Source of the DNA: Telopea speciosissima
Lineage: Eukaryota; Streptophyta; Magnoliopsida; Proteales; Proteaceae
Length of the DNA: 64,000 nucleotides
Direction: 5' to 3'
Assembly: GCF_018873765.1 (NCBI RefSeq)
Contig: NC_057916.1
Location: 10,062,001 to 10,126,000, forward strand
This document shows positions 34,801-45,151 of this stretch, in pieces. Position 1 is the stretch's first letter. Each line of letters starts with the position of its first letter. The translations under genes were made by a program, and so were the position numbers. A model generated the notes under the pieces. That model ran no database searches, was not told the DNA's origin, and saw nothing but the letters and a program-made list of their open reading frames with translations.

Positions 34801-35542
34801 GGTTGGATAAGGATGTAACAGGGACAATGATCAGAGGCCCTGATGGAGGAAGTTGGCAAGGGAGTGCAGGAAGGAGGTGAGCCAAGCTTCATTAGAGAGG
34901 AAGCGGTTAAGCTTACAAGCGCTGCGATCAAGACCAACTCAACGGTTGTTCCAAGTAATGAAAGAGCCAGTCCAGCGAAGGTCCTCGATGCCTAGATCTT
35001 CTAAGCACTCGTTGAAAGCAAGGACAGAGGAAGTGTCAATTGGTCTGCCTCTCAATTTCTCATGTTGAGATCGCACCACATTAAAGTCACTGCCTAATCC
35101 CCAAGGAATGGAGTCCATGGAGGCCTTGAGGAAGGAAAGATCAGACCATAGAGAAAGACGGCCAGCAGCTTAGTTGTAGGCATAGACAACCGTCAGGTGG
35201 GAAGTGGAATGGGAATTAGGAATGGAAAGGCTGAGATGGAGGAACTGAGAAGAGGAGTGGGAAAGGGAGATGTTGATTTTGGAGGGGTCCTAGAGGAACC
35301 AAATCCGATCGTTAGGGGAATGGTTGTAATTGGAGAGAAGGGACCAGGAAGGGGGCAATAGAGGCAGCAATGCAGGAGGTATTTTCTTGCAGAACACAGG
35401 TTTCCAAAAGGACACAAAGAGAAGAATGGGTGGATTTGATGAGGGATCTAATGTCCTGATGCTTCGCTAGGGAGTTGAGACCCCTGACATTCCAAATAAA
35501 ACCTGCAGACATGACAACTAAAGGGGGAATAACAATGAGCAC
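31846..35542 (-). pseudogene. LINE ORF2: endonuclease / reverse transcriptase / zf-RVT
   Basis: In L1 elements ORF2 nicks the target and copies the RNA. Pieces in order: start of an AP-endonuclease domain (35542-35312: FIWNVRGLNSLAKHQDIRSL, the WNVRGL motif); RT fingers and palm (34341-33949: KAPGPDGFSIGFFLSCWDSI); palm motif with AFDSLRWDFI (33881-33654); IRQGCPLSPFLFALALEVLS and the catalytic FVDD at 33420-33431; then the thumb region (33343-32881). The C-terminal stretch 32279-31846 contains a LPSGKK segment and IWMERNLRRW, typical of the zf-RVT region after plant LINE RTs. The frame changes at least five times. The identity is certain, the function lost. Confidence 0.9.
32487..32520. repeat. 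G-rich tract in the LINE
   Basis: A run of about a dozen G followed by GGGGGGA-type blocks. On the element's own strand it is a C-rich tract in ORF2. It could form a G-quadruplex on the plus strand. It is also a place where sequencing length errors are likely. Confidence 0.6.
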
Positions 35543-38127
35543 ATCGGAGGGGTGCTTCTATAGCGACGATGGTAGAAGACAATACCAGGGCTGCGGACAA
35601 GAGGCCTGCGGGGGGAGGGGGGTCCAATGGATAAGGTCATGCAAGTCAAAGCGGAAGAGGGGGGCAGGTTAGACTGAGGAGGGGGCACAAGGGGGGAATG
35701 GCTGAGAGGGAGGGGGAAGAGATGGATCGGGTCAGGGAATGGGATGGGGGGGTTGAGGAAATGCTTGTGGTAGAGATGGGCTGGGGGTTGAAAGATGAGG
35801 AGATTGTAAGTAAACAAGGACTGAGCTTGGGCTGGGAGGGAGTGGGTTAAGAGGGGGAGAGAGGGTTGGGCCGTAATGCTGGGCCGGGGATTAAAAGAGG
35901 ACAGAGCCGAGATGTCATAGGCCTGGGGGGAAGGACCAGTAAGGTTGAAAGGGGAAAAGGGTTTAGGTCTAAAGGAAGGGCACGTGGAGGGCAAAGTCAA
36001 AGGCCAGGGGGTAGGTAGCAGGGGGTAAAATAGGTAAAGTGGAGAGCAAAAGGGGGGGTGATCAAAATTAGAAAAGTTTAAAGATGGCCTTACCGACGGA
36101 GAAAGGGGTGAAGCGAGAGAAAGGCAAGGGTTGTCCTTTGTCAGGGTCTCGACAGAAGCAACCGCAGGAGGATCTTGCTGGCCATGAGATCTGCTGAGCG
36201 TCACATCGGAGGTAAGTAAGGTAAAGGTGTTTCTTCCAAACTCAGAGGGTATGGCAGTGAGCAGATGCAGAGATGTCATCGGATCTGTGCCAGAGGGAGC
36301 TCTAATGGCGTGGTTCACTTCAACTGGTTAATCGAGGGAGGAGACATGCTCAAGTATCAAGGAGGGGCGTAAGGGGGATCCAACAGACAAGGTCATGTGA
36401 GTCAAAGCGGAAGAGGGGGGCAGGTCAGACTGAGGAGGGGGGACAAGGGGGGAAATGGCCGAGAGGGAGGGGGAAGAGAAGGATCGGGTTAGGGAATGGC
36501 CTTACCGACGAAGAAAGGCGAAGCGAGAGAAAGGAAAGGGTTGTCCTTCGTTAGGGTCTCGACAGAAGCAACCGCAGGAGGATCTTGCTGGCCAGGAGAT
36601 CTGTTGAGCGTTACATCGGTGGTAGGTAAGGTAAAGGTGTTTCTTCTAAACTCAGAGGGTATGGCAATAAGCAGATGCAGAGATGTCATCGGATCTGTGC
36701 CAGAGGGAGCTCCAATGGCATGGTTCGCCTCAACTGGTTCATCAAGGGAGGAGACATGCTCAGGTATTGAGGAGGCAGTCACGAAAGGAGTCTTCGTAGC
36801 AGGAGCCTGAGGGGCCTCGGTATCAGGAGCTGTCAGCTCCGTCATGCATGGAGGAGCACCAGCGGTAATATGAAGGTGTTCAGTCCTTATGGAGTCTTGG
36901 TGGCGACGACGGCGACTATGGCGACGACGACAGCCATTTTGTCTCTTGGACTCTCGTCCACGACTGTTAGGTCTGGAAAATCTAGAAGAAGTCGAGGCAG
37001 AGAAGAGGGTAGTTCTCCAAGGGGAAAAGCAGGAGCAGGCATCTCCAAGGAAGTCGTTGCAGAGTTGTGGAAAATAGTTTCAGGGTGAGCTGCTTGGGAT
37101 GGCGACTGCGTGGCTGCTGTAGAAAGCGGTGAATCGTTGAGAGGATTCAGGGCAAAAGCAAGGGCTGCCATGGCAAGGGACACTGAGGCAGAGCAATGGG
37201 TGGTAGAATGGCCAAAGATTTTACACTGCTGACAATGAGGGGGGATCCATTCATATTTCACAAGCTGTTCGAACCAGAATCCGTCTTCTTCCTTGATGGA
37301 GATGAATGATGGAGGAGGAGAATCAGCAGAGACGTCCACGCATAACCCAGCGAAGGAGAGGTGCTTCATTTTGAGGGTGCGAAGGTCAGTGCGCAGCGGT
37401 AGTCCAATTACAGAGCCTATACGGCCTAAACATTCTTAGGTCCAGTAGTGCAGAGGCAGACCAGGAAGATTGATCCACAAGGGAATGGTGTTGAGGTCGA
37501 CCTTGTGGAGAAGGAGATGGGGCTGCCATTGACGGAGGAAGATAAGTTTGGTTCCTACCATCCAAGGGGCTCCATTAAGGGCACGAGACTTGGCTTCGTC
37601 AGAGAAGAACTTGAAGATGAACACTCCAGAGTCGAGAAGCTAAACGTCAGGCAAGCCATCGACTTTCCATTGCTTTGTTAGAGAGGCTTTGACAATGCTG
37701 AAGAAAGGTCGGGCTCCCAAGAAAAGTCCAACCAAGCAGAAAGTCCATTTCGGGATTTCAGGGGATAGGATGGAGTTAGGACAGAGGGCAAAAGGCACTC
37801 CATTTTCAGAGGAAGGTTTGATGTGGTGAAGGGAGGTATCGAGAGAGGCGGTAGGGGCTTGGTAGAACAGGGATGACCACTGATTCAGGCCAATGGTAGA
37901 AGCAGGGTGGGAGGAAGCTAAAGGGGGGAGAGCGATGGTTGGAGGTTCAGAGGGGGAAGGGAAAGGCGACAAGGTGGAGATCGGTGGAGATGCAGGAGGG
38001 GAAGGTGAGGTGGCGTCGGAGGCTGCAGGGAGGGCTGACGGAGAGAGGGATGGTGGCGGAGCAAGGGTGGGTGGGTGGGTGGGGGGAGAGGGTTCATGGT
38101 GATTCCGATGTGGCCATCGACGAGCAA
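35518..38127 (-). pseudogene. LINE ORF1 (DUF4283-like and CCHC zinc knuckle)
   Basis: ORF1 of plant L1 elements binds the element RNA. The pieces run from a proline-rich N-terminus (38127-37918) through 37972-37640 to a DUF4283-like segment at 37624-37436 (FIFKFFSDEAKSRALNGAPW). A zinc knuckle of the C-x2-C-x4-H-x4-C type follows at 37193-37234 (CQQCKIFGHSTTHC), inside 37369-36887. The proline/serine-rich C-terminal part (36845-35518) contains an internal duplication: the SGTDPMTSLHLL segment and the QQDPPAVASVETLTKDNP segment occur twice. Several frame breaks separate the pieces. Confidence 0.85.
35624..36850 (-). repeat. Tandem duplication inside LINE ORF1
   Basis: The sequence from about 35624 recurs from 36378 (both start near a GGTCATG..AGTCAAAGCGGAAG segment, offset 754). 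The later part, from 36085, recurs at 36496 (offset 411). The second copy therefore has an internal deletion of about 340 bases. The duplicated part encodes the Pro/Ser-rich end of ORF1. Confidence 0.75.
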
Positions 38128-39718
38128 ATGTTGGATCTGTTAAGCTGAATTACAAAAGCTAAAAATCTGTAATTGGAATCTTCTTTTTCAGTTGTTTGGT
38201 GTTCGCTTACTTTGATAATGGGAAGCACTGGGTTCCTTGGCAGGGGTTAGCTACGATTGTTCTGTCTGATATGTGCTACTTTATGGACACTGCAGGTATT
38301 TTGGTGCCTTTTCTAGTCTCTCAAGCTAAAACTTCTTTTTTATTATACTTGATGTGAGATATTGATGTTTTTCTGTCAGTTGGATGATGTAGGAATTATA
38401 CAGATTTGTAATTAGGCTTCTGATATGAAACTCTTCACGATCTGCAAGAAGCTGCTTATTGACAATATTAACCTTCAATTTCATGTTTTATTTCTCTCTT
38501 TCTCTCCCATGCATTCCCTTTCTTTTTAATAAAATTTAAAAAAAATATTATTAGAAGAGAGACAAGCTATGTAGACATAAAGTAACTTTGAATCTTCTCT
38601 TTAATTGCTATGGAAAAATTTTCTTTAAGTCGTTAACCACTATGTAGATATTTTTTGGACCTCATCACTTCCACAACTTTTTCTTTTGGCCACACCGAGG
38701 CATTCCATTTATTTGAGTTACTGTTTCAGAAGCTCATGTGAGACAGTTTTAAGTCCTATCCAAACTTCTGTACCATCTCTTTTATTCATTAGTTATAATT
38801 ATTTACAAATAATATGGCCCAAATATATAATTATCTACCTACTATTCATTTCTCATGTATTTTTTTTCCTCATTTATTTATTTCTTTATTTTTATCTTTA
38901 TTGTTGCTCGGTGATCATACAGTAGAGTTGAGCATTAGGCTTCCTGGTTCTATTTGGTCTGGTTACTTGTGAGTCTTATATTTTAATTTCTAAGCATTGA
39001 TTTTTAGGTTTAACCACATCTTTATTCTCATTTGAAATTCTAACATTTCATGTTTATACATCTCTGCATCCGACTTATTCCCCCTCCAAATATTTCTTTC
39101 CTATTTGAATCTTATAATATTTGTTTATTTTTTACTCCAAACAATTTTGGTTGTCTCTCCATTGCTTACATACAGAAAATGAGCAGTTGATTCTAGCTAC
39201 TGTCATTCGACATCTGGATCACAAAAATGTTGCACATGATCCGCAAATTAAATCTGATATTGTTCAGATTTCTAACGCTTTGCCTCGACAACTCAGAACA
39301 CGAACCGTAGTCTCTGAAATTGGGATTATCAGTGATCTAAGCAGGCATTTGAGGAAGTCTCTTCAGGCAACAGTTGAATTGGTAGGACAGCAAGAGTCAA
39401 ACTGGAACATTTCACTCCAGACCTTCATTGAAGACTGCTTATTGGAAATTGCTAAAGGAGTAAGTGATATGCATATTCATTGCATGTTGTTTTTATGGGT
39501 ACTCTTAATTTTTCTCTCTAGGGTTTTTGTTGTGCCAAATAATCTATTTTTGAGTTGGCTTCTTCAAGATTGGTGATGCTCGACCACTGTTTGATTTGAT
39601 GGCAATGACACTGGAGAAGCTTCCATCTATGGGTTCTGTTGTGAAGGCAACTGTTGGGTCATTGTTTATTCTGGCTCATGTAATTTCTTTAGCATCTGTG
39701 ACCTTTCATTCACAGCAG

Positions 39719-39964
39719 GTATTAATTTGATCACCTTTTGATCTTCATCTTAATTTGGTGTGCTTCATTTCTGCTGACTCAAAATGAATCTCTCTTTGAT
39801 AACAATATTTTTTGAAACTGAACTGGGTGCTGGACCATTTTGTTCTGGTAGTTTGCAGTCCTGGTCAATTAAGAAGGGATAGAATTTTGCTACATACAAG
39901 AGTCCTTATGAACAATATTTTATAAGCAAATTATCTCTTAGATCTAATGATATTTTGTGGAACC
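39719..39964 (+). other. Intron after EFR3 exon h, cut by a copia element
   Basis: Homologous to 7717-7963. It ends at TTTTGTGGAACC, where the LTR begins. About 300 bases of host sequence that follow this point in units 1 and 2 are missing here. Confidence 0.6.
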
Positions 39965-40165
39965 TGTTAACAAAACAGGAATTAGGAGAATGCTTGAATG
40001 ACCTAACTGATCAACCAAGCCATATATTTATAATATGGAAGATTACATCATAGAGACAAAAATACCCCTAGCTATAGCCGACTTAACTAGGCAGCACAAA
40101 CACAAAAAATTAAAGCAGTAAAAAGACCAGAATACCATGGGTATTCTGGTGTACATTATTCAACA
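39965..40165 (-). repeat. LTR (3') of copia element A
   Basis: 201 bp, starting TGTTAACA and ending TTCAACA, so the ends are inverted TGTT/AACA. The polypurine tract of the minus-strand element follows directly (CTCCCCCTCAAG on the plus strand). No second LTR exists on the right. Confidence 0.85.
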
Positions 40166-40172
40166 CTCCCCC

Positions 40173-43100
40173 TCAAGTTGGAGCAAATATGTCAATCATG
40201 CCCAACTTGACTAAATTAGGATGAAATAGCTTTTCAGATAATCCCTTAGTGAAAATATCAGCAAGCTGATCAGTAGACTTCACAAAGGGAACAAAAATCA
40301 GCCCTTCTTCCAATTTCCCCTTGATCAAATGCCTATTTACTTCAACATGCTTAGTGCGATCATGATGTACCGGGTTATGTGCAATGCTGATTGCAGCCTT
40401 GTTGTCACAGTACAACATCATAGGAATACCAAGGTCTTGTAGCAAGCCTTTGAGCCAAAGTAACTCACAAATGCCTTGTGCCATAGCACGAAATTCTGCT
40501 TCGGCACTAGAATGAGCAACCACATTCTGCTTCTTGCTACGCCAAGTGACAAGATTGCCACCTACAAAAGAACAATACCCAGAGATAGATTTTCGATCTA
40601 TAGAACTAGCCCAATCAGCATCAGTGTATGCCTCTATCCGTAGCTGACCATGAGAAGACAGGAGAATGCCCTTTCCAGGAGCTGACTTCAGGTAGTGAAG
40701 GATACGAAGAATAACCTCCATATGAGAAGAGTAGGGATCATGCATAAACTGACTCACAGTACTCACAACAACAGCAATATCAGGACGTGTGTGAGAGATA
40801 AATCAACTTCTCCACTAGTCTTTGGTACCGGCCTTTATCAATAGGTTCACCCTCTTTTTCCTTGAGACGAACAGTGGCATCCATAGGAGCATCTGAAGGG
40901 TGACATCCTAACAAACCAATTTCAGCCAATAAATCTAGGACATACTTCCTTTGGGAGAGAAAAATGCCTTTAGAAGATCTGGCAACCTCAATCCTAAGAA
41001 AGTACAGTAGCTTTCCTAATTCTTTAATCTCAAACTCCTGCCCAAGAAAGGACTTCAACCGACTGATCTCATCACCATCAGTACCAGTGGCCACTATGTC
41101 ATCAACGTAGACTATAAGAATAGTGAGTTTTCCACCAACCCTCTTTATAAAGAGAGTGTGATCAACATTACTCTGCTTATAGCCCACAGAAATCATGGCC
41201 TTGTGAAACCTGCCAAACCATGCTCGAGGTGACTGCTTCAGCCCATAAAGTGCACGCTTCAATTTACAAACCTTACCTTGGTTTTTGTCACAAGAAAACC
41301 CTGGTGGAATGTCCATATACACCTCCTCATCTAGTTCTCCATTGAGGAAAGCATTCTTCACATCCAACTGTTGCAATTCCCACCCAAGATTGACTGCATA
41401 GGATAGCAAAACCCGAACAGTATTCAACTTTGCAACAGGGGCAAAGGTCTCCTAGTAATCAATGTCGTATGTCTGGGTGAACCCCTTTGCCATGAGTCGT
41501 GCCTTATACCTATCCACAGTGCCATCCACCTTCTGTTTTACTACAAACACCCACTTGCATCCAACATCTCTCTTCCCAAGTGGAAGAACCACAAGCTCCC
41601 ATGTGCTATTTTTTTTCAAGGCTTCCATTTCTTCCATCATTGCTGTCTTCCACTTTCCATCTGATAGAGCTTCCTGCCAATTGTTAGGAATACGAACAGA
41701 AGAAAGAGAAGAAACAAAAGCACAAAAAGATGGAGAAAGGGAGTGATAAGAAACAATATTGGATATAGGATGCTTAGTCCAAGCCCTGACACCCTTGCGA
41801 ATAGCAATAGGTAAATCAGGAGAAGAAGTTTTACCAGGTGGAGAGGCAGGTTCTGGAACTAGGTTTGGCAATTGGATGGGTACTGGTGCTATAGTTGGTT
41901 GAAGTTGCTTATGTTTCCCTATATAATTCATTAATCCTCCTCTGAAGTTCACTAATGGTTTTCTGGATTGGAGTCTGAACAGGAGTTTGCTCTCTTTGAA
42001 TAGGAATGTCAACAACATCATCAGGGATGGTCTCCTCCTGTATAGGAACCTCTCCCCCTAAGGCAGAGGGAGGACTAGGAGTAGGAGGAACAGGAACATA
42101 CTCATTGTAAACAGACTGTAGGGGAGGTTCTATGGTCAGCACATTTTCACTAACACTCTCCTCCTGAAGTGGTGGGGACAAATAATAAGACATTATCTCA
42201 TGAAAAACAACATTCATACTAACCAATGTACGTCTGGCAGGAGGATAATAGTACTTATACCCCCTCTGGGTAGCAAAGTACCCTAAAAAAATGCAGCGGA
42301 GACTACGGGGTTCAAGTTTACCAGGGGACTTAGTATCCCTGGCATAGCAAACGCAGCCAAACACCCTAGGGGGAACAATAAAAGAAGAAGAGCCAAGTAA
42401 TAGCTCGACAGGGCACTTGGAGTCAAGAACCCGACTGGACAGCTTATTAATCAAATAGGCCGCAGTAAGAACAGCATCTCCCCAATAAAAAGAAGGAACA
42501 TGTCGAGCAAACATAAGTGCTCTAGCCACCTCCAAGAGATGACGGTTTTTCCTTTCAGCCACACCATTCTGGGCTGGAGTATCAACACAGCTGATCTGAT
42601 GTAAAATCCCATGGGCAGCAAGGTATCTTTGGAACTGACCTTCCATATACTCTGCCCTATTGTCACTTCTCAAGACTTTGAGAGTGTCATTAAATTGGGT
42701 CTGGACCATCTTGTGAAAATGCTGAAAACAGGAAAAAACTTCATTTTTTGTATGCATCAAGTAGACCCAAGTGAATCGGGAATAACAATCTATAAAAGTG
42801 ACATACCACCTATGACCAGAAAGAGAAGCTTTTCGACTAGGACCCCACACATCAGTATGAACAAATTGAAATAAGGAAGAAGACATTTTATTAGAAATAG
42901 GATAGTTTGAACGTGTCTATTTGGCCAAGACACAAGGCTCACAAAAAAAATCTTCCTTGTTACAATTTTTTATTAATGCTGGAAATAAATGTGATAAAGT
43001 TCCTAAGAGGTGGTGTCCTAGTCTAGAATGCCATTGTTGTACTTCAGAGGAGAAGGATGCAAGCTGACATAGTTGAGAAGGTAAAGCCTATGTAACAAGA

Positions 43101-43436
43101 GGGTCACCATCAAGCAGTTATAATCCACCATGTACTTTATCCGATCCAATCGTCTTCCCCAAGTCCAGATCCTGAAAGACACAATGAGATGGAAAAAAGG
43201 TCACATTACAATTCATATTTTTTGTAATACTACTAATAGATAGAAGGTTAGTAGTGAAATTGGGAATATGCAACATAGAAGACAAGGTAAGAGAAGGGGA
43301 ACAACTAATGGATCCTTTCCTGGAAATAGATGAGAGGGACCCATCAGCTATTTTAACCTTATCCTTGATTAGCAGCATACTATTAACCGCCTTACTGCTT
43401 ACCCTAATTGACACGAAGGCACGCATGTCTCGAGGG
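40173..43436 (-). pseudogene. Copia A pol: integrase, reverse transcriptase, RNase H
   Basis: Integrase piece 42886-41909: VHTDVWGP, VLRSDNRAEYM and NGVAERKNRH carry the DDE triad. The GAG-pre-integrase part lies upstream (43436-43118), behind a frame break. The RT starts at about 41620 (WELVVLPLGKRDVGCKWVF) and meets TAG at 41452-41454, in place of the Gln of the usual DYQETFAPVAK. It continues through QLDVKNAFLNGELDEEVYMD to the catalytic YVDD. A one-base loss near 40790 shifts the frame before VSTVSQFMHDPYS. RNase H (40766-40173) keeps TDADW, SSAEAEFRAM and YCDNKAA and ends ADIFTKGL. Close relative of the other two copias; dead by at least three lesions. Confidence 0.92.
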
Positions 43437-43626
43437 GAGATATTTATTATTAAATAGAGAAGGTGTGGCGTCAAAGATACGCGCCAGCCTCTACCGTTAT
43501 TTTGTTTCACTCTTTCAAATCAACTTTAAATACTTTCTATTTTCCCTCTCTCACTTGCAGGTAAGCACTCCGCGCCTGTACAAATTCTAAACTGCTAAAA
43601 CCCTAACCGGAAAAAATCCTAGACTC
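43437..43626 (+). other. Host sequence before gene Y copy 4
   Basis: It resumes the intron/spacer seen at 8268-8459 and 15490-15681 (ATTTATTATTAAATAGAGAA and onward). No gene was seen. Confidence 0.5.
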
Positions 43627-44092
43627 ATGAGACAAACTCTGTTAAGATTCACTTCCCTCTCTATACTTGCCGCAACCTGCTCTCCCCTCAGAATTGCAGA
43701 AGACTAAACCCTTTTTTTGTTTCCTTCATCAATGTCACTTTAACTCCTTCGAAGCTGAGGAGGTGGTTCTTCTCATCCACCAATGAAAGCCCTGCTTCTG
43801 TTTTCAAGACCAGGTTAACCCAACCACAGAAGAAGAAAGAAGTTCCACTCAATTTCAAAAACATTAGAACCGAAGGTAGAAGAAATTGATTCAGAAAAAC
43901 AGGCTTGTCCTGCGCATCTTCTTCTACCCTCAATCCCTCCCTTACTATAGCAGCCATCACAATGTCTTCTTCTATGTTTAAGTGCTTGCAATTTAATAAT
44001 CTCTGTTCTTTCCTATGGCGCAAAGTTCAAAGTTCTTGTTTCAATCCCGAGGGCAATTACTTCATCGCTACTTCTTCGGATAACCAGGTTTT
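43627..44092 (+). pseudogene. Gene Y first exon plus RAE1-like WD40 exon (copy 4)
   Basis: Exon Y starts at ATG 43627 (MRQTLLRFTSLSILAATC). An extra pair of bases near 43660 shifts it out of the frame of copies 2 and 3. The donor lies after 43875. The WD40-like exon 44037-44087 reads CFNPEGNYFIATSSDNQ; the invariant Trp of the SWDNQ motif is lost here. Confidence 0.38.
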
Positions 44093-44574
44093 CTGATTGC
44101 CGCCTCAATTGAATTTTTTCCTTCTTCCTCTTTTCTCTTCGTTGCTTACTCGTTTAGGTTGTTTTCTGGTGTTTTTTTTTTTTTTTTTGTTGAATTTTTA
44201 ACAGGCCCAAGCCCAACCCTAAAGGTCTGGCTCCACCTGGTGCACTTCACCTTATTCAACATTTCAACCAATCAAAGCTCAAACCTGCAGCTCTGCACTG
44301 CAAAAAAAAATTTCTGACGGAGAAGCCATCATCGTCGTTGTGAAACTTTGAGGTTTTCTCGTTGAGGTTCTCTACTTCATTCAGACATGCATCTCTAGCC
44401 ACCACCATTTTCATTTCATTCAAGACTGCTTCATTGTAACTTGAACTCATCACTATATTCTTATTTGTTTTTAATTTTTTGGTATTCTTTTTATTTCCTT
44501 CTCGACCCTTGGCACCTCATGACCGCTGCTCAAATTTTCTCTTATTATCAGCACATAACTATGATATCCGGTTT
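44093..44574 (+). other. Spacer with 5'UTR-like block before PIP copy P7
   Basis: Same content as 8926-9399, including a T-run (about 44172-44188) and the CCCAAGCCCAACCC segment. No gene was identified. Confidence 0.4.
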
Positions 44575-45151
44575 TGTTTCATGATCTTCATCGTTGTTTT
44601 TTGTACCGCCATCTCTAGTGGGTAATCCATTTTTTGCTTCTTTCTCTGTTTTCTGAATTTGATTATAAACAGTTGTGTGTGTTTGTGTTTACAGGAGGAC
44701 ATATTAACCCAGCAGCGACGTTTGGGCTTTTCTTGGCCCGTAAAGTGTCACTAATCCGTGTTGTGATGTACATCGTGACAGAATGCTTGGGTGCAATGTG
44801 TGGTGTAGGGCTAGAAAAGGCCTTCCAAAAGTCTTACTATGTGCAGTATAGTGGTGGGGCGAACGAGATCGCCGATGGCTACAGAAAAGGTTTGGGTTTG
44901 GCAGCTCAAATTATTGGCACCTTCGTCCTTGTCTACACTGTTTTCTCTGCTACTGATCCCAAGAGAAGTGCCAGAGCCTCCCATGCCCCTGTAAGTTCAC
45001 CTGTTTTACTTGGAAAATGGTGTATTATTAGAAGTGATATAGAAATCATTCTCAATTCTCTTGTTAACCCACATGGAAAACGTTCTAATTGTGAACTTTT
45101 GGTTTGGATTTACAAGTATTGGCACCACTTCCAATTGGGTTTGCAGTTTTG
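44575..45151 (+). pseudogene. PIP2-type aquaporin fragment (copy P7)
   Basis: End of exon 1 at 44575-44617 (CFMIFIVVFCTAIS). Exon 2 at 44695-44990 is fully open: [17 protein letters not shown] with an intact [65 protein letters not shown]. Start of exon 3 at about 45116-45151, with a shifted acceptor (ACAAG). The base before the intron 1 donor is A instead of G. It is the best kept exon 2 of the array, together with P4. As everywhere, helices 5-6 and the second NPA are missing. Confidence 0.87.

Larger units (their letters stand above)
31741..38199 (-). mobile_element. L1-type LINE, near full length
   Basis: A non-LTR retrotransposon of about 6.5 kb on the minus strand. Its poly(A) tail appears as a T-run at 31738-31748. 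Reading leftward it has a proline-rich region, an ORF1 with a DUF4283-like segment and a CCHC knuckle, then ORF2 with endonuclease, reverse transcriptase and a C-terminal zf-RVT-like region. The element is strikingly G-rich on the plus strand, unlike the surrounding AT-rich host DNA. Both ORFs are broken by several stops and frameshifts, so it cannot move by itself. A 14-bp target duplication and the complete order of domains argue for an almost complete insertion; I cannot prove the exact 5' end. Confidence 0.9.
31727..38213. repeat. Target-site duplication of the LINE
   Basis: The 14-mer TGTTTGCTTACTTT (31727-31740) and TGTTCGCTTACTTT (38200-38213) flank the LINE and differ at one base. Both are EFR3 exon f sequence. 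In units 1 and 2 the site occurs once, inside an uninterrupted exon. That proves insertion by target-primed integration. Confidence 0.9.
27805..39718 (+). pseudogene. EFR3-like scaffold protein, unit 4, split by a LINE
   Basis: Exons: a 27805-27879 (GAPNERKIVKLCEYAAKNP), open; b 27978-28093, open; c1 28573-28695, with the same TAG (28658-28660) as unit 3; c2 29639-29771 and again 30299-30432 through a tandem duplication, both with a 4-base insertion; d 30559-30605 (VWFMADF, one base lost); e 31258-31454, open; f 31626-31740, interrupted by the LINE and resumed at 38214-38295, with the shared TGA at 31717-31719; g 39176-39459, fully open (LDHKNVAHDPQIKSDIVQ..); h 39569-39718, open. Apart from the insertion this unit keeps the family's exon order from a to h without deletion. 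The shared stops show it was already non-coding when the LINE arrived. Confidence 0.87.
39965..43436 (-). mobile_element. Ty1/copia element A, 5'-truncated
   Basis: Minus-strand copia with its 3' LTR, polypurine tract, RNase H, reverse transcriptase, integrase and the end of the GAG-pre-integrase region. The gag gene, protease and 5' LTR are missing. The right junction (about 43435) passes directly into host sequence (GGGAGATATTTATTATTAAA) known from units 1-3. No target duplication is visible. The element was therefore either truncated together with about 300 bases of host DNA after insertion, or inserted abnormally. It separates unit 4 from the next Y/PIP module. Confidence 0.88.

Noticed and set aside
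31903..38148. Many plus-strand open frames of 60-160 codons in the G-rich 32-38 kb region
   Set aside because: They are shadows of the minus-strand LINE ORFs. The minus strand shows RT, endonuclease and zinc-knuckle motifs; the plus frames show only Gly/Arg/Glu-rich low-complexity translation.
43905..44023. Minus-strand frames over gene Y copies (8570-8794, 43688-44023)
   Set aside because: Similar between copies only because the DNA is duplicated. No start context or splice logic; the plus strand has the better targeting-peptide and WD40-like reading.
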